64,000 bases of DNA. Source: Arthrobacter sp. NEB 688 (GTDB lineage Bacteria; Actinomycetota; Actinomycetes; Actinomycetales; Dermatophilaceae). The notes under the pieces were generated by a model, which was given only the letters and a program-made list of their open reading frames with translations, had not been told where the DNA came from and did not search any database. This document shows, in pieces, positions 47,026 through 55,707 of the stretch. Both the position numbers and the translations under genes were made by a program. The DNA lies in contig NZ_CP053707.1 of assembly GCF_013201035.1 (NCBI RefSeq), forward strand, positions 3,038,001 through 3,102,000, in the 5' to 3' direction. Within the stretch, counting starts at the first letter, position 1. Each line of letters opens with the position of its first letter.

Positions 47026-48474
47026 GCGGTCGTGGACGAAGGTGACGCGACCCGCCGCGACGTCCGCCGCCTCGAGACGCACCGACACGCTCGAGCCGAG
47101 GGCCGCCCGGTCGCCGGTGACCTTCGCGAGGACGGGGAGGTCGACGAGCTGGACCTCCATCCCCTTCTCGAGGTGGTCGACGACGACGGCGTCGAAGCGC
47201 TCGCCCACCCGCCCCGAGAGCACGGCCGCCTCGGTGGCGTCGGCGCAGGCCCGCTCGGCCGCCCGCGCCGTGCGGTCGGAGGCGGTCATCAGGCCGGGGA
47301 CCTCGGGCAGCGCCGCCCTGACCTCCGCGGGGACCTCGGCGCCACGGCACAGCGCCTCGCAGACGACGAGCCCGAAGCGGTCGACGAGGCGGCGCAGCGG
47401 GGCCGTGACGTGCGCGTACGGGGCGGCGACGGCGGCGTGCTCGCGCTCGGCCGGCGGCTCGCCGTCGAACGCGGTGTACGAGGCCCCGCGGAAGAGCGAG
47501 GTCGCCTCGTGGATGAGCGCGAGGTGGTGCGGGTCGGTGCGGTCCAGGCCGCGCACGAGGTCGCCGTAGGACATCCCCTCGGGCCAGTCGACGCGCAGGC
47601 CGCGGGCGGCCCGACGGAAGCGCGCGACCGCCTCGTCGGTCGGCGCGGGCATCGTCCGCAGGATGCCGACGCCGCCCTCGAGCATCATCGAGGCGGCCGC
47701 CATCCCCGTCAGGAGGCTCAGCTGGGCGTTCCACTCCTCGGAGGCGACCGGCGGCCGGAACTCGAGCGTGAAGCCGCCGTCGGGGCGCTCGCTCACCTGC
47801 TGCTCGGGCATCGGCAGGCTCGCGCCCCCGCGGGCCCGCTCCTGGGCGATGCGTCGCTCCCCCACCTCGCGCAGGAGGACGAGCACCTCCTGCGCGGTGC
47901 CGGCGTCGACGTCGGCCTGGACCCCGGCGTAGTCGAGCCGGGCCCGGCTGCGGACCATCGCGCGGCGCACCTGCGAGCCGGTCAGCACGCCGTCGCCGTC
48001 GAGGCGCAGGTCCCAGACGAAGGCCGGCCGGGTCTCGCCGGGCAGGAGGCTCGCGGCGGCCTCGGACAGCACCGGCGGGTGCAGCGGCACGCGCTCGTCC
48101 GGGCAGTAGACGGTCTGGCCGCGCTCGCGCGTCACGCGGTCGAGCGCCCCGCCCGGCCGCACGAAGAGCGGGACGTCGGCGATGGCGTACCGCACGCGGT
48201 GGCCGGCGCCGTCGCGCTCGATGTGCAGGGCCTGGTCGAGGTCCATCGAGCCGGGCGGGTCGAGCGTGACGTAGGGGACGTCGGTCTCGTCCGGGCGCCC
48301 GTCGCGGGGGGCCTCGGCCGCCACGCGCTCGGCCTCGGCGAGGGCGTCGGCGGGGTAGGGGCCGTCGAGACCGAGCTCGGCGCGGACTGCTGCGAACCGG
48401 TCCCGGAGGGCCTGCTCGACGGTGCGCGGGGTGTCGGCGTCGGTCGGCCGCAGAACGACCCTGGGATGCGGCAT
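47023..48474 (-). CDS. RNB-domain ribonuclease (RNase II family)
   Basis: 483 aa. The RNB core carries LDPPGSMDLDQALHI (71-84) with catalytic aspartates 72, 78 and 80, and APYAHVTAPLRRLVDR. Cold-shock and S1 RNA-binding domains of RNase II/R are absent or reduced, as in short actinobacterial RNB proteins. ATG at 48474 follows TAGGTT by 7 nt; an upstream TTG would add three residues. Directly upstream of rnpB on the same strand. Confidence 0.9.
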   Translation of the reverse strand: MPHPRVVLRPTDADTPRTVEQALRDRFAAVRAELGLDGPYPADALAEAERVAAEAPRDGRPDETDVPYVTLDPPGSMDLDQALHIERDGAGHRVRYAIADVPLFVRPGGALDRVTRERGQTVYCPDERVPLHPPVLSEAAASLLPGETRPAFVWDLRLDGDGVLTGSQVRRAMVRSRARLDYAGVQADVDAGTAQEVLVLLREVGERRIAQERARGGASLPMPEQQVSERPDGGFTLEFRPPVASEEWNAQLSLLTGMAAASMMLEGGVGILRTMPAPTDEAVARFRRAARGLRVDWPEGMSYGDLVRGLDRTDPHHLALIHEATSLFRGASYTAFDGEPPAEREHAAVAAPYAHVTAPLRRLVDRFGLVVCEALCRGAEVPAEVRAALPEVPGLMTASDRTARAAERACADATEAAVLSGRVGERFDAVVVDHLEKGMEVQLVDLPVLAKVTGDRAALGSSVSVRLEAADVAAGRVTFVHDR

Positions 48475-48481
48475 GCCAGCC

Positions 48482-48500
48482 AACCTAACGTCCGTAGGCT
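48482..48500. promoter_or_regulatory. Face-to-face -10 elements for the RNB gene and yaaA
   Basis: TAGGTT (minus, 48482-48487) is 7 nt from the RNB ATG; TAGGCT (plus, 48495-48500) is 6 nt from the yaaA GTG. Only 7 bp separate the hexamers, so polymerases at the two leaderless promoters would overlap. Confidence 0.5.
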
Positions 48501-48506
48501 GTGCCG

Positions 48507-49253
48507 GTGCTCATCCTGCTCCCGCCGTCGGAGTCGAAGTGGAACCGTCCCCGCGGCGGCCCGGCCGACCCCGGCACCTGGTCCTTCCCCGACCTCGCAC
48601 CCGCCCGCTCCGCCGTCGCCCGCGACCTCGCCGCGGTGAGCGCCTCCCCCGACGCGGCGGCCGCGCTGGGCGTCTCCGAGGGCCTGCTCGACGAGGTCGC
48701 CCGCAACCTCGCGCTCGACCGCCTGCCGGCGACCCCGGCGGCGCAGGTCTACACCGGCGTCCTCTACGACGCCCTCGACCTCGCCTCGCTCGACACCGCG
48801 GCCCGCCGGCGCGCCAACCGCTGGCTGGTCGTCGTCTCGGCGCTGCACGGCGCCGTCCGCCCGACCGACCGGATCACCGCCTACCGTCTCTCGATGGGCG
48901 TGACGCTGCCCGAGGTCGGTGCGCTGGCGTCGTACTGGCGCCCCGCCCTCGAGGCGCCCCTGACCGAGGCGGCGGGCCGCGGCGCGGTCGTCGACTGCCG
49001 GTCGGCCGCCTACGCCGCGGCCTGGCGCCCCGGCCCCGGGGTCGCCGAGCGGTGGGTGCAGGTCCGGGTCCCCGGGGCGAGCCACATGGCCAAGCACACC
49101 CGCGGCCTCGTCGCGCGGCACCTGTGCGTCGAGGGCGTCGCGGCCCGCTCGGTCGCCGCCGTCGCCGAGGTCGTGGCCCGGGGGTTCGACACCGAGCTGC
49201 ACGAGCCGGTGCGTCGCGGCGCGCCGTGGGTGCTCGACGTGGTCGCTCCGTGA
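48507..49253 (+). CDS. yaaA: YaaA-family peroxide stress protein
   Basis: 248 aa. LILLPPSESKW at the N terminus and the VVDCRS-like plus GASHMAKHTRGL segments are YaaA (DUF328) signatures; E. coli YaaA lowers free iron during peroxide stress. The GTG at 48507 is preferred to 48501 because it gives the usual start (VLILLPPSE) and sits 6 nt after the -10. Stop overlaps the next gene (GTGA). Confidence 0.9.
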   Translation: MLILLPPSESKWNRPRGGPADPGTWSFPDLAPARSAVARDLAAVSASPDAAAALGVSEGLLDEVARNLALDRLPATPAAQVYTGVLYDALDLASLDTAARRRANRWLVVVSALHGAVRPTDRITAYRLSMGVTLPEVGALASYWRPALEAPLTEAAGRGAVVDCRSAAYAAAWRPGPGVAERWVQVRVPGASHMAKHTRGLVARHLCVEGVAARSVAAVAEVVARGFDTELHEPVRRGAPWVLDVVAP

Positions 49254-50344
49254 CCGGCGCCGAGGCCCTCGACCTCGCCGGCCGCCTCGGCCCCGTCGTC
49301 GTCTTCCTCCTCGCGATCACCGTCACCGCCGAGCTCGCCGAGCGCGCCGGTGTCTTCGACGTCGCCGGTCACGCCGTCGCGCGGATGGGGGGCGGTCGGC
49401 GCTGGGTGCTGTGGGTCCTCTTCTCGGTCTTCGCCGTCGGCGCGACCATCGTCCTCTCGCTCGACACGACGGCGGTGCTGCTGACCCCCGTCGGGCTGGC
49501 CATCGCGGCCCAGGTCGGCCTCGACCCGCGGCTGCTCGCCGTGACGACGCTGTGGATCGCCAACACCGGCTCGCTGCTGCTGCCGGTCTCGAACCTGACC
49601 AACCTCCTCGCCCTGCACACCCTCGGCCGCTCCGGGCTGGGGCACACCGACTTCGTCAAGGCGTCGTGGGTGCCGGCCATCGTCGCGGTCGTCGTGACGC
49701 TCGCCCTCGCCGCGCTGCTGCACCGGCGCAGCCTGCGCGGCACCTACGACGTCGCGCCCCCGGCCGAGCCGCACGACCTCGTGCTGCTGCGCGTCGCCGC
49801 CGTCGTCTGCGTCGTGCTCGGGCCGCTCTTCGCGCTCGGCACCCCGCCCTGGCTCGTGTCGCTCGTCGCGGCGGCCGTGCTCCTGGCCACGACGTGGTGG
49901 CGAGGCCGCTCGCTCCTGCGCGAGCTGCCCGTCCCCTGGCTGATGGCCGCCGGCTTCGTCGTCATCTCCGTCGTCGTCGAGCTGCTCCAGCAGCGCGGCC
50001 TCTCCGACCTCGTGACGGGCGCCCTGCCCGCCGGCACCGGCGCCGGCGCGCTCCTCGCCCTCGCGGGCGCCGGGGCCGGGCTCTCCAACGTCGTCAACAA
50101 CCTGCCGGCGTACCTCGCGCTGGAGCCCGCCGCCTCCGGGTCGGTCGAGCGGCTCGTCGCCCTCCTCGTCGGCACCAACGCGGGCCCGCTCGTCACGCCG
50201 TGGGCCTCGCTCGCGACGCTGCTGTGGATCCAGCGCTGCCGGGCGCGCGGTGTCGTCGTCCCGTGGCGGTGGCTCGTCCCCGCCGGGCTGGCCTGCGCGG
50301 TGCTCGTCGTCGTCAGCGCCACGCTGTCGCTCACCCTCGTCTGA
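49250..50344 (+). CDS. SLC13/ArsB-like membrane permease
   Basis: 364 aa with about 10 or 11 membrane segments. LSLDTTAVLLTPVGLAIA and NTGSLLLPVSNLTNLLAL in the first half, and GLSNVVNNLPAYLAL and GTNAGPLVTPWASLATLLW in the second, are the paired re-entrant motifs of the ion-transporter superfamily (arsenite or dicarboxylate). Substrate unknown; no ars genes nearby. Coupled to yaaA. Confidence 0.87.
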   Translation: MTGAEALDLAGRLGPVVVFLLAITVTAELAERAGVFDVAGHAVARMGGGRRWVLWVLFSVFAVGATIVLSLDTTAVLLTPVGLAIAAQVGLDPRLLAVTTLWIANTGSLLLPVSNLTNLLALHTLGRSGLGHTDFVKASWVPAIVAVVVTLALAALLHRRSLRGTYDVAPPAEPHDLVLLRVAAVVCVVLGPLFALGTPPWLVSLVAAAVLLATTWWRGRSLLRELPVPWLMAAGFVVISVVVELLQQRGLSDLVTGALPAGTGAGALLALAGAGAGLSNVVNNLPAYLALEPAASGSVERLVALLVGTNAGPLVTPWASLATLLWIQRCRARGVVVPWRWLVPAGLACAVLVVVSATLSLTLV

Positions 50345-50459
50345 GCCGACCGGCCGGCGGCACAACCTTCGACAGCCGGAAGCGTGGGGGTACCCGCGGC
50401 CGTTGGGCGGGTAGGAAGAAGGTCCCGGGCGTCGTGGCGCCCCCGACGGACGGAGGACG

Positions 50460-51356
50460 ATGAGCGTCGTCGACGACATCGGCAGGCAGGCACAGCGACG
50501 GCTCGGCAACGCGTTGCGGGCCCGGGTGGCCGGCGACGACGCGTCCGAGCGCGCGGCGGTCATCTGGGGGCGCGTCGGCGAGCGCCGGTTCACCCCGGAC
50601 GACCCGGTCTGGCGGGTGCACGCCGACGCCTCGATGTTCCCCGGCGGCGTGGGAGCGCTGCTCCTGCAGTCGCTGCACCCGTCGGCGATGGCCGGTGTCG
50701 CGGGGCACAGCGGCTACCGCGGCGACCCGTGGGGACGCCTGCAGCGCACCTCGCACTTCCTCGCGACGACGACCTTCGGGACCGTCGAGGACGCCGACGA
50801 GGCCGTCGCGCGCGTCCGGGCCATCCACGAGCGGGTGCGCGGCAAGGACGACGACGGCGTGCCCTACCGCGCGTCCGACCCGGACCTGCTGTCGTGGGTG
50901 CACGTGGCCGAGGCCTGGAGCTTCCTGACGGCCTACCAGCGCTACGCGTCGACCCCGCTCGACCCCGACGAGGCCGACGCCTACGTCGAGCAGTCCGCCG
51001 TGGTCGCGCGCCTGCTCGGGGCCGACGCGGTGCCGACGGACGTCGCGGGGCTGCACGCCGCGCTCGAGTCCTACCGCCCGGTGCTGCGGGCCACCGACGC
51101 CGCGCGCGACGCCGCCCGCTTCCTGCTGCTCGACCCGCCGCTGCCGTGGACGCAGCGCGCGGGCTACGGGCTGCTCGCGTCGGGCGGGGTCGCGATCCTG
51201 CCCGACTGGGCCCGGCGCGAGCTGCGGCTGCCGGTCCACGGGCCGGTGCGGGGCGCCGCCGGGGTGCTGGGGCTCGTCGGCACCAAGGCCGTCCGCTGGG
51301 CGATGGCCGGCGTCGCCGAGGAGCGACGCGTCGAGGGGCTCAGCCCGTCGTCGTGA
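50460..51356 (+). CDS. DUF2236 (MpaB-type oxygenase) family protein
   Basis: 298 aa. WRVHADASMFPGGVGALLLQSLHPSAMAGVAGHS, split around residue 65, and LQRTSHFLATTTFG, DPDLLSWVHVAEAWSFL are the conserved blocks of the latex-clearing/MpaB family, whose histidines bind haem b in studied members. GGAGG lies 3-5 nt before the ATG, closely spaced. The 3' end overlaps the SRPBCC gene on the opposite strand by 17 bp. Confidence 0.87.
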   Translation: MSVVDDIGRQAQRRLGNALRARVAGDDASERAAVIWGRVGERRFTPDDPVWRVHADASMFPGGVGALLLQSLHPSAMAGVAGHSGYRGDPWGRLQRTSHFLATTTFGTVEDADEAVARVRAIHERVRGKDDDGVPYRASDPDLLSWVHVAEAWSFLTAYQRYASTPLDPDEADAYVEQSAVVARLLGADAVPTDVAGLHAALESYRPVLRATDAARDAARFLLLDPPLPWTQRAGYGLLASGGVAILPDWARRELRLPVHGPVRGAAGVLGLVGTKAVRWAMAGVAEERRVEGLSPSS

Positions 51357-51807
51357 CGAGCGACTCGATGCGCTCGAGCGTCGCCGCCATGTTCTTGCGG
51401 GTCATGCCCTCCATCCGGCGCACGAACGGCTTGCTCACCGCGGCCTCCTCGGAGATGTCCCAGGACTCGGTGACGAGCGTGCCTCCGTCGACCGGCTCGA
51501 GCTCGTAGCGCCAGATCCGGCCGCCGACGACCTTGCCGGCCGGGCCCGACGCGGTGGTCTGCCACGCGATCCGGCGGTCCTGCTCGAGCTCGATGACGGT
51601 GTTGAGCGTCGAGTACGCGAAGCCGATCTTCATGTCCATCCCGAAGCGGTCGCCGAGGCCGAGGCGGCGCCCGCCGCTGCGTGCGCCCTGCACCGAGCCG
51701 CCGCCGTCGATGCGCGAGTGACCGGCCGGGTCGGCGAGCAGCGCGAAGATCGGCTCGGGGGCGGACGGGATGAGGCGCTGCACGGAGACGACGTCGCGGG
51801 AGGTCAT
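51340..51807 (-). CDS. SRPBCC-family protein
   Basis: 155 aa START-like fold (polyketide cyclase/lipid-binding group): APEPIFALLADPAGHSRIDG near the N terminus and GTLVTESWDIS with a C-terminal amphipathic helix. Ligand unknown. ATG at 51807 follows TAGCGT by 7 nt. Confidence 0.85.
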   Translation of the reverse strand: MTSRDVVSVQRLIPSAPEPIFALLADPAGHSRIDGGGSVQGARSGGRRLGLGDRFGMDMKIGFAYSTLNTVIELEQDRRIAWQTTASGPAGKVVGGRIWRYELEPVDGGTLVTESWDISEEAAVSKPFVRRMEGMTRKNMAATLERIESLVTTTG

Positions 51808-51814
51808 GCTCCGG

Positions 51815-51820
51815 ACGCTA
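51815..51820 (-). promoter_or_regulatory. -10 element of leaderless SRPBCC gene (TAGCGT)
   Basis: TAGCGT, 7 nt, ATG at 51807. Confidence 0.5.
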
Positions 51821-51832
51821 ACAGCCTGCGGG

Positions 51833-53065
51833 TCACCGGGTGCGCGTGGCCTCCGCTGCCGCGAGGGCCCGGTCGAGGTCCTCGACGAGGTCGTCCGGGT
51901 CCTCGAGCCCGAGCGAGACGCGGATCGTCCCGTCGGTGATGCCGACGGCCGCCCGGTCCTCGGGCGAGAGGCGGCGGTGGGTCGTCGTCGCGGGGTGCGT
52001 CGTCAGCGACTTGGCGTCGCCGAGGTTGTTGCTGATGTCGACCAGGCGCAGGGCGTCGAGGAACGCGAAGGCGGCGTCCTTGCCGCCCTCGACCTCGAGG
52101 GTGACGACCGTCCCGGCGCCGCCCTCGAGCTGCCGCAGGGCGAGCTCGTGCTGCGGGTGGCTCGGCAGGTGCGGGTAGACGACCCGGACGAGGCCCCGCC
52201 CGTCCTGCCGCCACTGCTCGAGGGCCTCGGCGGCGCGCAGCGCGGTGCCGGCCATCGCGCGCACGCGCAGGTCGAGGGTCTCGAGGCCCTTGGTCATGAT
52301 CCAGGCGTTGAAGGGCGACATCGCCGGCCCCGTGTGCCGCATGAGGTTCTTGACCGGGCCCTCGACGAACTCCTTCGGGCCGAGGATCGCCCCGCCGAGG
52401 GCACGCCCCTGGCCGTCGATGTGCTTGGTCGCGGAGTAGACGACGACGTCGGCGCCGTGGGTCAGCGGGTGGCTGAACACCGGTGTGCCGAAGACGTTGT
52501 CGACGACGACGGTGGCCCCGGCGGCGTGGGCCAGCTCGGAGACGGCCGCGATGTCGACGAGCTCCTGCATCGGGTTGCTCGGGGTCTCGAAGAAGACGGC
52601 GGTCGTCGGGACGGCGAGGGCGTCGCGCCACTGGTCGAGGTCGGCCCCGTCGACGAAGACGGTCTCGACGCCCCACCGCGGCAGGATCTCGTCGAGGATG
52701 ACGAAGCAGGAGCCGAAGAGCGCCCGGGAGGCGACGACGCGGTCGCCGGCCCCGCAGAGCGCGGCCATCGCCGTGAAGACGGCCGACATCCCGGAGGCGG
52801 TGGCGAAGCACGCCTCGGCGCCCTCGAGGAGGCGCATCCGCTCCTCGAACGTCGTGACGGTGGGGTTGCCGTAGCGGCTGTAGATGTAGTGCTCGACCTC
52901 GTCCTTGAACGCGGCCTCGGCCTGCGCGGCCGACTCGTAGACGAAGCCCGAGGTGAGGTAGAGCGCCTCGGCAGTCTCGTCGAAACCGCTGCGCTGCAGG
53001 CCTCCTCGGACCGCGAGGGTGCGCGGGCGGAAGGTCGGGGTGGCGTCGGGGTCGGGGGCGCTCAC
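51833..53065 (-). CDS. metZ: O-succinylhomoserine sulfhydrylase (trans-sulfuration PLP enzyme)
   Basis: 410 aa cystathionine-gamma-synthase-like enzyme. Lys214 in SATKHIDGQGR binds PLP; EHYIYSRYGNPTV (58-70) is the neighbouring-subunit motif. MetZ uses sulfide to make homocysteine directly. Relatives (MetB, MetC) are hard to separate by motif, but overlap with a rhodanese gene is the usual actinobacterial MetZ context. GTG start shares GTGA with the rhodanese stop. No SAM riboswitch was seen upstream. Confidence 0.88.
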   Translation of the reverse strand: MSAPDPDATPTFRPRTLAVRGGLQRSGFDETAEALYLTSGFVYESAAQAEAAFKDEVEHYIYSRYGNPTVTTFEERMRLLEGAEACFATASGMSAVFTAMAALCGAGDRVVASRALFGSCFVILDEILPRWGVETVFVDGADLDQWRDALAVPTTAVFFETPSNPMQELVDIAAVSELAHAAGATVVVDNVFGTPVFSHPLTHGADVVVYSATKHIDGQGRALGGAILGPKEFVEGPVKNLMRHTGPAMSPFNAWIMTKGLETLDLRVRAMAGTALRAAEALEQWRQDGRGLVRVVYPHLPSHPQHELALRQLEGGAGTVVTLEVEGGKDAAFAFLDALRLVDISNNLGDAKSLTTHPATTTHRRLSPEDRAAVGITDGTIRVSLGLEDPDDLVEDLDRALAAAEATRTR

Positions 53066-53475
53066 CGCTGGCTCCACGGCAGGCCGTCGACCTTCCAGCC
53101 GGAGACGTGGCGGTGGCCGGCGTGGTCGACCGGGCCCTCGAAGCCCTCGAGGACGTTGTAGGCGGGGCCGAGGCCGGCGGCCGTGGCGGCCTGCGCGGCG
53201 GCGACCGAGCGGACGCCGGAGCGGCAGAGGAAGTAGACGGGGCGGCCCGGGGTGACGCCGGCGGCGCGCAGCTCGTCGACGAAGGACTCGTTGAGGGTGC
53301 CGCCGGGGAACCGGCTCCACTCGGCGAAGACGACCTCGCGGCCGGCGCCGGCGAGGTCGGGGACGCCGACGAACGACCACTCGGCGCTCGTGCGGACGTC
53401 GACGAGCACCGCGTCGTCGGGTCCGGTCACCGCGGCGTAGGCCTCGGGCGGGGTCACGTCTCCTGCGTACGTCAT
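53062..53475 (-). CDS. Rhodanese-like sulfurtransferase
   Basis: 137 aa single rhodanese domain. Catalytic Cys84 in LCRSGVRS; VLVDVRTSAEW (23-33) is the N-terminal signature. Probably supplies or handles sulfane sulfur for the coupled MetZ. ATG at 53475 follows TACCCT by 7 nt. Confidence 0.92.
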   Translation of the reverse strand: MTYAGDVTPPEAYAAVTGPDDAVLVDVRTSAEWSFVGVPDLAGAGREVVFAEWSRFPGGTLNESFVDELRAAGVTPGRPVYFLCRSGVRSVAAAQAATAAGLGPAYNVLEGFEGPVDHAGHRHVSGWKVDGLPWSQR

Positions 53476-53482
53476 GCCCACG

Positions 53483-53488
53483 AGGGTA
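53483..53488 (-). promoter_or_regulatory. -10 element of leaderless rhodanese-metZ (TACCCT)
   Basis: TACCCT, 7 nt, ATG at 53475. Confidence 0.45.
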
Positions 53489-53542
53489 GGACGGCCGCCG
53501 CTCCCGCCGCGCGACGTCTCAGCCCTCGCCGGCCCCGCTGTC

Positions 53543-53734
53543 GGGTCGATGTGAAACCCGACCACCAGACGGTTCTGTTTCACCTCGACCCGATGGTCCA
53601 GTCTCCGGGTCGAGGTGAAACCCGACCACCACACGGTCCCCTTCCACCTCGACCCGATGGCCCCGTCTCGGGGTCGAGGTGAAACCCGACCACCACACGG
53701 TCCCCTTTCACCTCGAACCGACCGGCTCTCTCGA
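53543..53734. repeat. Three 64-bp tandem repeats, each a hairpin
   Basis: Units start at 53543, 53607 and 53671. Each has arms GGGTCGAGGTGAAA and TTTCACCTCGACCC (14 bp, minor mismatches) around a CCCGACCACC-containing 21-nt centre, then a 15-nt spacer. It lies in the 489-bp divergent gap between the rhodanese and GNAT genes. Elsewhere in that gap, 53789-53811 is a perfect 10-bp stem (GACGAGCGGT/ACCGCTCGTC) with a 3-nt loop; nothing else is seen. Confidence 0.92.
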
Positions 53735-53964
53735 TGGCTGGGGGGTCCTGCGGCCGCTGCCGGCTGCTCCACCCCGTGCGGCAACCGGGACGAGCGGTCG
53801 GACCGCTCGTCATGACTGCGTCAGAGGGTGGGGCGAACGGCAGCGGGTCGAGGACCTCTCCATCTCGGGCGCCCACCGCCGCGGGAGGCGTCAGACGGCC
53901 GAACGTCCGGGGACGAGGGGAACCCGGTTGATCGCGCGGCCGCCCGGCGGGGAGGCTGTCGGTC

Positions 53965-54531
53965 ATGACCTCGAGCTCCCCGTTCAGCGTGAAGCCCACC
54001 CTCCGCGGCGAGCTCGTCACGCTGCGGCCCGTCACCGGGGACGACGCGGCGCTCCTGGACACGATCGTCCGCGAGGACCCGGAGGTCGCCCGGCTCACCG
54101 GCTCGGTCCACCGCACCGGCGAGGCGGTCCCGCCGATGGACCCCGCCGAGCTCCGCGGCATCTACGAGCGGTGGGCCACCGCCGACGACCGCCTCGTCCT
54201 CGCGGTGCTCGACAACGCGTCGGGCGCCGTCGTCGGCGAGGTCGTCCTCAACGACTGGGACCCCGGCAACCGCTCCTGCGGGTTCCGCACCTTCGTCGGG
54301 CGCGAGGGACGCGGCCGCGGCCTGGGCACCGAGGCCACCCGCCTCGTCGTCGAGCACGGCCTGCGGACGATGGGGCTGCACCGCATCGAGCTCGAGGTCT
54401 ACGCCTTCAACCCGCGCGCCCGGCACGTCTACGAGAAGGTCGGCTTCGTCCACGAGGGGACCGGGCGCGACGCCCTGCGCTTCGACGACGGCTGGGTCGA
54501 CGTGCACCGCATGGCGGTCATCGGCGACTGA
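53965..54531 (+). CDS. GNAT-family N-acetyltransferase
   Basis: 188 aa, RimJ/RimL-like group: LRGELVTLRPVTGDDAA start, acetyl-CoA loop GREGRGRGLGTEATRL, and NPRARHVYEKVGFVHEG. Substrate unknown (amino group of protein or small molecule). Ends 6 bp from the opposing GNAT gene. Confidence 0.9.
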   Translation: MTSSSPFSVKPTLRGELVTLRPVTGDDAALLDTIVREDPEVARLTGSVHRTGEAVPPMDPAELRGIYERWATADDRLVLAVLDNASGAVVGEVVLNDWDPGNRSCGFRTFVGREGRGRGLGTEATRLVVEHGLRTMGLHRIELEVYAFNPRARHVYEKVGFVHEGTGRDALRFDDGWVDVHRMAVIGD

Positions 54532-54537
54532 CCCGCG

Positions 54538-55011
54538 TCAGGGCAGCGGCAGCTCGAACCGTCGCAGCGCCGGGTGCGGCGGGAACAGCGACCACGACAC
54601 CTCGTCCGTCGCCCGCCAGCCCCTCCGCTCGTAGAAACGGATGGCCCGCCGGTTCTCCTCGAACACCCGCAGCCACGCCACGGGATGTCCGTCGGCGGCG
54701 ATCGCCGCGACCACCTCGTCGTGCAGGCGTCCCGCGAGGCCGCTCCCCCACGTCGCACGGGCCGTCCCGAGGTGGAACAGCTCCGACCCCCGCACCGCCG
54801 CGAACCCGACGAGCACGCCGCCCTCGAGCGCCGCGAACGACCGGATGCCGGGGTCCGCGAGCTCGTGCACCCAGCGCGAGCGCACCTCGGCGGCCGGGAA
54901 CGGGTGGGTCTTCTGGGGGAAGATGTGCCCGAGTGCGGCGACCGCACCCTCCTCCTGCAGCGGCAGCAGGTCGTCGAGGTCCTCGGGGGTCAGCGGTCGG
55001 GTCAGGGACAT
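54538..55011 (-). CDS. GNAT-family N-acetyltransferase
   Basis: 157 aa. WGSGLAGRLHDEVV is the acetyl-CoA loop; VFEENRRAIRFYERRGW the C-terminal GNAT strand-helix. Not closely similar to its convergent neighbour. ATG at 55011 follows TAGGTT by 7 nt. Confidence 0.88.
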   Translation of the reverse strand: MSLTRPLTPEDLDDLLPLQEEGAVAALGHIFPQKTHPFPAAEVRSRWVHELADPGIRSFAALEGGVLVGFAAVRGSELFHLGTARATWGSGLAGRLHDEVVAAIAADGHPVAWLRVFEENRRAIRFYERRGWRATDEVSWSLFPPHPALRRFELPLP

Positions 55012-55018
55012 CGCGGCG

Positions 55019-55024
55019 AACCTA
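55019..55024 (-). promoter_or_regulatory. -10 element of leaderless GNAT gene (TAGGTT)
   Basis: TAGGTT, 7 nt, ATG at 55011. Confidence 0.5.
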
Positions 55025-55062
55025 CCCGCCCCCTCGGACCCGCGCGCTGCGAGGGTGGACGG

Positions 55063-55650
55063 GTGACCACGCTCACCGTCCCCCACGACGAGGGTCTCGC
55101 CGCGTTCCGCGAGTCGGTCCTCGCCGTCGTCGACGCCGTCCACAGCCTCCCGGAGCCCGAACTCTTCGAGCCGTCTCGGTGCGCGGGGTGGACCCGGTTC
55201 GACGTGGTCGCGCACGTCCTGGCGGGATGGGAGGAGCTGCTCGGTGGCTTCGCGCGGCCCGCATCGGGCCCCGCCACCGTCGATGCGGCCGGCTACTGGG
55301 CGGCCTACGCCCGCGCCGGCGTCGACGCCGACCCCGTGCTCGTGCTCATGGACCAGCGCCGGCGGACCGACGCCCACCGGCGCCCGTCGGCGGCGGTCGC
55401 CCGGCTCGTCGACGTCGCCGACCAGGCCGTGGCCGCCGCGACGTCGCTCACCGACGGCCACCACGCGTTCCAGGGCCACGTGCTGACCAGTGGCGACCTG
55501 CTGGCCACCTGGGCCGTCGAGGACGTCGTCCACCTCGTCGACCTCGACGTGGGGGCCACCCCGCCCGCGTCCGCCCTCGACCTGGCGCGCCGGACCGCCG
55601 AGGCGCTGCCGCGCGCGGCGGTGCCCTGGGACCCCGCCGCGCTCGGCTAG
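55063..55650 (+). CDS. Maleylpyruvate-isomerase-family mycothiol-dependent protein (DinB fold)
   Basis: 195 aa. RCAGWTRFDVVAHVLAGWEELL (split after residue 41) with the metal-binding His, and TWAVEDVVHLVDLDVG near residue 150, define the MDMPI N-terminal domain. Members act on mycothiol adducts or have unknown substrates. GTG start, divergent from the GNAT gene. Confidence 0.85.
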   Translation: MTTLTVPHDEGLAAFRESVLAVVDAVHSLPEPELFEPSRCAGWTRFDVVAHVLAGWEELLGGFARPASGPATVDAAGYWAAYARAGVDADPVLVLMDQRRRTDAHRRPSAAVARLVDVADQAVAAATSLTDGHHAFQGHVLTSGDLLATWAVEDVVHLVDLDVGATPPASALDLARRTAEALPRAAVPWDPAALG

Positions 55651-55707
55651 AGCAGGCTCTCCCTCAACCGTCGCCGACCGCCGACGGTGGCGCGCTAACG
55701 CGACCCC

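Noticed and set aside
51340-51356. Frameshift or misplaced stop where the DUF2236 and SRPBCC genes overlap
   Set aside because: They are convergent; a 17-bp tail overlap is harmless and both proteins are complete.
53041-53500. SAM riboswitch before rhodanese-metZ
   Set aside because: The -10 lies 7 nt before the start, leaving no leader, and no conserved SAM-I or SAM-IV blocks were found.
53615-53815. Small proteins encoded on the plus strand across the 64-bp repeats
   Set aside because: 64 is not a multiple of three, so the repeats are read in different frames and no consistent protein results.
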